Assembly (NCBI GenBank): GCA_002299785.1
Contig: DBNL01000026.1
Span: 1-18,904 of the forward strand
Length of the DNA: 18,904 nucleotides
Direction of reading: 5' to 3'
Origin: Verrucomicrobia bacterium UBA673
GTDB lineage: Bacteria; Verrucomicrobiota; Verrucomicrobiia; Limisphaerales; UBA1096
The position numbers and the translations under genes were made by a program. The notes beneath the pieces were generated by a model. The model did not search any database and was not told where the DNA came from. It saw only the letters and a program-made list of their open reading frames with translations. This document shows positions 15,393 through 18,904 of this stretch, in pieces (position 1 is the stretch's first letter; every line of letters starts with the position of its first letter).

Positions 15393-16024
15393 GTAGTTTA
15401 TTTGTCACATTTGAAGGCATTGAGGGCTGTGGTAAATCGACTCAGATTGAGCGATTGGCAAAAAGCTTAGCCAAGGAGGGGCACGAGACTCTTACTCTCC
15501 GCGAGCCAGGCGGTACTCCCATCGGCGAGGCCATCCGAGATGTGGTCAAGTTCCCCCCCGGTCACAATCCAATCTCTCCCGATACTGAATTACTACTGAT
15601 GAACGCTAGCCGCGCTCAACTTGTCCAGCAAGAGATCCGCCCTGCCCTGGCCAACGGCACCGTCGTACTGTGCGATCGTTTTTACGACTCCTCGCTGGCC
15701 TATCAGGGCCACGGCCGAGGACTCGACTTGCTAAAGGTACAGAAGGCTATCGACTTGGCCATTGGTGGTACCAAGCCAAACCTCACACTTTTACTCGACA
15801 TACCATTGAGCGTCAGTCGAACCCGCGTCTCTGATCGACATCAATCAACCGGCGAAATACAGGATCAATTCGACGAGTCCGGAACAAAATTTTTCGAACG
15901 AGTGCTCGACGGATACCACATCTTGGCCAAGGCTGAGCCAGAGCGATTCCGGATTATCAACGCTGACCAATCCCTGGATTGCGTCAGCAATGAAATTTGG
16001 GACACGATCAAAGAGCAAATTTAA
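15389..16024 (+). CDS. tmk: Thymidylate kinase
   Basis: dTMP kinase phosphorylates dTMP to dTDP, an essential step to dTTP, in the cytoplasm. The 211 residues contain every landmark: P-loop FEGIEGCGKSTQ near residues 8-19, LREPGGTPIGEAIR with the dTMP-binding Arg region, ELLLMNASRAQLV, DRFYDSSLAYQGHGRGLD carrying the catalytic and substrate-binding D-R-x-Y/F segment, and a lid with Arg and Gln residues near VSDRHQST. A glycine-rich P-loop with basic residues placed in the lid suggests the E. coli-like type. The start overlaps the DUF1573-cytochrome gene by four bases, an odd partner for a housekeeping gene. The DUF4212 gene begins nine bases after its stop. Complete and firmly assigned. Confidence 0.96.
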   Translation: MSSLFVTFEGIEGCGKSTQIERLAKSLAKEGHETLTLREPGGTPIGEAIRDVVKFPPGHNPISPDTELLLMNASRAQLVQQEIRPALANGTVVLCDRFYDSSLAYQGHGRGLDLLKVQKAIDLAIGGTKPNLTLLLDIPLSVSRTRVSDRHQSTGEIQDQFDESGTKFFERVLDGYHILAKAEPERFRIINADQSLDCVSNEIWDTIKEQI

Positions 16025-16032
16025 CCACGAAA

Positions 16033-16311
16033 ATGGAAAATGAAACCAATCTCCAGGAACGCCGCAAAGCCTATTGGCGAGCGAACCTCCGAATACTAGC
16101 CATCCTTATGTCGATCTGGTTCACAGTATCGTTCGGCTGCGGCATTTTGTTCGTCGACCAACTCAACCAAATCAAACTCGGCGGCTTTCGGTTCGGATTT
16201 TGGATGGCCCAGCAAGGATCCATTTACGTCTTTTTGGTGCTGATTTTCGTTTATGTCCGGTTTATGAACAAACTCGACCGTAAGTTTAAATTCGAAGAGG
16301 AGAACGACTAA
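16033..16311 (+). CDS. DUF4212 small membrane subunit of a sodium/solute symporter
   Basis: A 92-residue membrane protein of the DUF4212 family, which occurs next to VC_2705-type sodium:solute symporters and is regarded as their small subunit. The start is placed at ATG 16033 (MENETNLQERRKAYWRANLR). An in-frame ATG at 15997 lies inside tmk and adds unrelated residues. Two transmembrane helices are evident, ILAILMSIWFTVSFGCGILFV and GSIYVFLVLIFVYVRF, separated by a short loop with GGFRFGFWMAQQG, the family signature. The C-terminus is charged (NKLDRKFKFEEEND). The symporter gene follows after 14 bases, so the two are co-transcribed and probably assemble. Substrate is likely a small carboxylate such as acetate, judging only from the symporter family. 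Confidence 0.9.
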   Translation: MENETNLQERRKAYWRANLRILAILMSIWFTVSFGCGILFVDQLNQIKLGGFRFGFWMAQQGSIYVFLVLIFVYVRFMNKLDRKFKFEEEND

Positions 16312-16325
16312 AAGAAAGCTAATCG

Positions 16326-18086
16326 ATGGACGTAAAAACCTGGACCTACCTTATTGTCGGACTCTCGTTCGCCCTCTACATCGGAATCGCTATCTGGAGC
16401 AGAGCGTCTTCGACGAAGGAGTTTTATATTGCAGGGGGTAATGTCAGCCCAATTTCGAACGGCATGGCCACTGCCGCAGACTGGATGAGCGCCGCGTCAT
16501 TCATTTCGATGGCTGGGATGATCGCTTTCGGCGGTTACGGCGGATCTGTCTTTCTCATGGGCTGGACTGGCGGTTATGTGCTGCTCGCTCTGATGCTAGC
16601 GCCGTACATGCGCAAGTACGGTAAATTCACCGTACCGGAATTCATTGGGGAACGGTTTTACTCCAGAACCGCGCGAATCGTTGCCGTGATCTGCCTCATT
16701 ATTGTTTCGGTTACCTACGTCATCGGACAAATGAAAGGAGTTGGAGTCGCGTTCTCAAGGTTTCTCGAGACGGACTACAATACCGGCCTCTATATCGGGA
16801 TGGCCATCGTCTTTTTCTACGCTGTCCTTGGAGGCATGAAGGGCATCACCTTCACGCAGATTGCACAATATGTTGTTTTGATTTTCGCCTACACAGTCCC
16901 AGCTATTTTCATTTCTCTCAAACTCACCGGTAATCCGATCCCCCAGTTTGGTCTCGGCGGATCGGTTGCCGACGGCACACCGTTGCTGGAAAAGCTAGAT
17001 ATGGTTATTCAAGACTTGGGTTTCAACCAATACACCACATCTGTCGATGGCAGCAAATTGAACATGTTCGTTTACACGATGACGCTCATGATCGGCACCG
17101 CTGGCTTGCCACATGTAATCATTCGCTTCTTCACAGTGCCAAACGTGAGCGACGCGCGGTTGTCCGCCGGTTGGGCACTGCTCTTCATCGCTATCCTATA
17201 CACCACCGCTCCCGCAGTCGCTGCTATGGCCCGTCTTAACCTCACAGAAACCATACAACCCGGCCCCGTCGGTGAAGCCACAGGAAATCTAGAATACGAA
17301 AAACGCCCCGAGTGGTTCAAGAATTGGGAAAAAACAGGCCTGCTCAAATTTGAGGACAAAAACGGAGACGGCCGTATCCAGTATTACAACGACAAAAACA
17401 AAACATTCACCGCCAAGGCCGCCGAATATGGCTGGGCAGGCAATGAAATGACCACCGTGGATAAGGACATCATCGTGCTGGCCAACCCTGAAATTGCCAA
17501 CCTGCCCGGATGGGTGATTGCTCTAGTGGTGGCCGGCGGATTAGCGGCTGCACTCTCCACGGCTGCCGGGCTCCTTCTTGCAATTTCCTCTGCTATTTCG
17601 CACGACCTCCTCAAAGGCATTCTCCGGCCTGACATTTCTGAAAAACAGGAACTCAATGCTAGCCGCCTGGCCATGGTTGGCGCGATCGCGGTGGCTGGTT
17701 ACTTTGGGTTAAACCCTCCCGACTTCGCCGCCGGGACTGTGGCCATAGCGTTCGGATTGGCCGCCTCATCGATTTTTCCGGTTTTAATGATGGGCATCTT
17801 CTCAAAAAAAATGAATCGTCAGGGAGCCGTGGCCGGAATGATTGCCGGGATGAGCGTCACGCTGCTTTATGTATTCCAGCACAAAGGCATCCTGTTTATC
17901 TCCAGCACCAGTTTTCTTGGAAGTATGGAGCCCAACTGGTTCCTAGGTATCACCCCAAATGCATTCGGAGCTATTGGTGCCTTGGTTAATTTTGCAGTTG
18001 CGTTTGCTGTCTCGAAGACCGCACCAGAGGCCCCACAAGAAGTGCAGGACTTAGTTGAGAGCATCCGCGTCCCGAGCAAGGCCTGA
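16326..18086 (+). CDS. Sodium:solute symporter, VC_2705/ActP-like
   Basis: A 586-residue inner-membrane transporter of the sodium:solute symporter family, using the sodium gradient to import a small solute, probably an organic acid. It has the family N-terminus (LYIGIAIWSRASSTKEFYIAGGNVSP, with the FY-x-AGG motif), the conserved ATAADWMSAASFISMAGMIAFGGYGG segment in the substrate pathway, the YAVLGGMKGITFTQIAQYVVL sodium-site region and GLAAALSTAAGLLLAISSAISHDL near residue 400. An extramembrane insert of about 70 residues (roughly 320-390) holds D344-K-N-G-D-G-R-I, an EF-hand-like loop, followed by YYNDKN. Similar inserts exist in this subfamily. The DUF4212 partner lies directly upstream. 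Its stop is eight bases from the stop of the convergent protease gene, leaving no room for a separate terminator. Family firm; substrate unproven. Confidence 0.93.
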   Translation: MDVKTWTYLIVGLSFALYIGIAIWSRASSTKEFYIAGGNVSPISNGMATAADWMSAASFISMAGMIAFGGYGGSVFLMGWTGGYVLLALMLAPYMRKYGKFTVPEFIGERFYSRTARIVAVICLIIVSVTYVIGQMKGVGVAFSRFLETDYNTGLYIGMAIVFFYAVLGGMKGITFTQIAQYVVLIFAYTVPAIFISLKLTGNPIPQFGLGGSVADGTPLLEKLDMVIQDLGFNQYTTSVDGSKLNMFVYTMTLMIGTAGLPHVIIRFFTVPNVSDARLSAGWALLFIAILYTTAPAVAAMARLNLTETIQPGPVGEATGNLEYEKRPEWFKNWEKTGLLKFEDKNGDGRIQYYNDKNKTFTAKAAEYGWAGNEMTTVDKDIIVLANPEIANLPGWVIALVVAGGLAAALSTAAGLLLAISSAISHDLLKGILRPDISEKQELNASRLAMVGAIAVAGYFGLNPPDFAAGTVAIAFGLAASSIFPVLMMGIFSKKMNRQGAVAGMIAGMSVTLLYVFQHKGILFISSTSFLGSMEPNWFLGITPNAFGAIGALVNFAVAFAVSKTAPEAPQEVQDLVESIRVPSKA

Positions 18087-18094
18087 AGCACTGC

Positions 18095-18904
18095 TTAACC
18101 GCCAATCAACTCACGCAACTGACTCACTGGCACGCAGTTTTTGAAGACCATCTGCAGGTTTTTCTGATCGCCGTCATCTTCCGTGTAATAGAGTGACTCG
18201 GTGCTGGCGGCTATCCCAACCACTTCCCCTGCTTCATTCAGAACAGGCGCACCACTTGATCCTCGACCAAAATCGGCTGTGATCGCCATCGCCGGAACAG
18301 TTTTTTTATCTCGTTTTGTTATAAAATAACGGGCAACACGCCCCTCGCTCAAGGTGTAAAAATTTTGGTTCGGATGGCTGATCAAATCCACTTTTGCACC
18401 AACGGGTGCTGCTTGGCCAAGTGCAATCGGTGTAATCCCGGTATTGGGAATACGCACCACTGCCAAGTCGTAACGCTCACTAGCCGCAACCACCGACTCG
18501 ACCATAAACACACGACCGTCGAACATCCGCACTGCCAAGGCAGAACGCTCAGGCTGGTTCACCACGTGATAGTTGGTCACCAGCAAATCCTCTGCGATCA
18601 AGAACCCGCTAGCCGGCGCCACATGCCAGCGCGTGCATCGTTTGCACTTGTAAACACCACCCACCACTGCTATTGCCTTCTGCACATCCTCCGCTCGCCC
18701 TCCCTTTCCCTCAGGCAAACCAAGCTTGGCCCTCGGCTCTTTTTTTAGCTGCTCGATCAATGATTTCATCGAGACCGTCTCGTCGGAATCCATCATTCTC
18801 GTCGCCTCACGAGTCATCTGGCCAATGATCGCCCGGTCATTGATCACCGCCGGTTTCGCCGCATCACTCGACTGAACCCCGACCCGCATCGTACTTGTGC
18901 AACC
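18095..18904 (-). CDS. Trypsin-like serine protease with CxxC motif (5' end outside window)
   Basis: A chymotrypsin-fold (S1C-like) serine protease. From the first Met in view (18889) there are 264 residues, but the frame continues open to the window edge (codons for G-C-T-S-T), so the start is probably outside. Counting from that Met, the catalytic triad is H108 in VTNYHVV, D141 in ERYDLAVVRI and S212 in GRGSSGAPV. A four-residue cysteine pair, C82-K-R-C85, followed by TRWHVAPASGFLIAEDL, sits just before the first barrel strand; secreted proteases of this phylum often carry it, as I recall. GEVVGIAAST is the usual strand after the active serine. No PDZ domain follows, so it is not a full DegP. 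The N-terminal 60 residues are helical and charged. It runs convergently to the symporter and its promoter is out of view. Confidence 0.85.
   Translation of the reverse strand, partial: GCTSTMRVGVQSSDAAKPAVINDRAIIGQMTREATRMMDSDETVSMKSLIEQLKKEPRAKLGLPEGKGGRAEDVQKAIAVVGGVYKCKRCTRWHVAPASGFLIAEDLLVTNYHVVNQPERSALAVRMFDGRVFMVESVVAASERYDLAVVRIPNTGITPIALGQAAPVGAKVDLISHPNQNFYTLSEGRVARYFITKRDKKTVPAMAITADFGRGSSGAPVLNEAGEVVGIAASTESLYYTEDDGDQKNLQMVFKNCVPVSQLRELIGG

Noticed and set aside
18086..18096. AAGCA-C-TGCTT inverted repeat between the convergent symporter and protease genes
   Set aside because: The stem is five bases with a one-base loop and no U-tract, too small for a terminator.
1..18904. tRNA, rRNA, riboswitch, CRISPR array, insertion sequence or attachment site
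   Set aside because: I looked on both strands and saw no cloverleaf, array of direct repeats, transposase or terminal inverted repeats; short or diverged elements could still be missed by eye.

Overview
The window comes from a PVC-group bacterium, most likely a Verrucomicrobiota member, with Planctomycetota as the alternative. The evidence is three secreted sulfatases, a paired DUF1587/1592/1588/1585 cytochrome protein with a Tat-exported DUF1552 protein, a secreted xylose-isomerase-like TIM barrel, a DUF1573-cytochrome c fusion and a DUF4212/SSS transporter pair. These families are characteristically expanded in that phylum. Start sites mostly lack clear Shine-Dalgarno sequences. Four gene pairs overlap as ATGA. 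All intact genes are on the plus strand except the last.

Layout. 2-790 is the C-terminus of a sulfatase with a HEAT-like tail. 1088-4542 is a two-gene unit (DUF1592-type cytochrome protein plus DUF1552 protein). 4543-5010 has no intact gene but holds a decayed minus-strand amino-acid permease C-terminus. 5011-12649 is a long co-directional run: two sulfatases, a glycoside hydrolase that has lost its catalytic core by an apparently in-frame deletion, a 3-hydroxyisobutyrate-dehydrogenase-family enzyme, a DenD-like dehydrogenase, aminopeptidase P and a secreted sugar-isomerase-like TIM barrel. 12866-14315 encodes a HAD-Nudix fusion overlapping folB. 14544-16024 is a DUF1573-cytochrome c protein overlapping tmk. 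16033-18086 is a DUF4212 small subunit with its sodium:solute symporter. 18095 to the window end is a minus-strand trypsin-like protease, convergent with the symporter.

How it works together. The 5-12 kb run reads as a module for desulfating sulfated glycans and oxidising the released sugar acids, now partly eroded. The most interesting point is the HAD-Nudix-folB overlap. Folate synthesis needs a pyrophosphohydrolase and then a phosphatase to turn dihydroneopterin triphosphate into the FolB substrate. Here a Nudix domain and a phosphatase-fold domain are fused and overlap folB by 11 bases. This suggests, but does not prove, one polypeptide for both steps. No tRNA, rRNA, CRISPR array or intact mobile element was seen.
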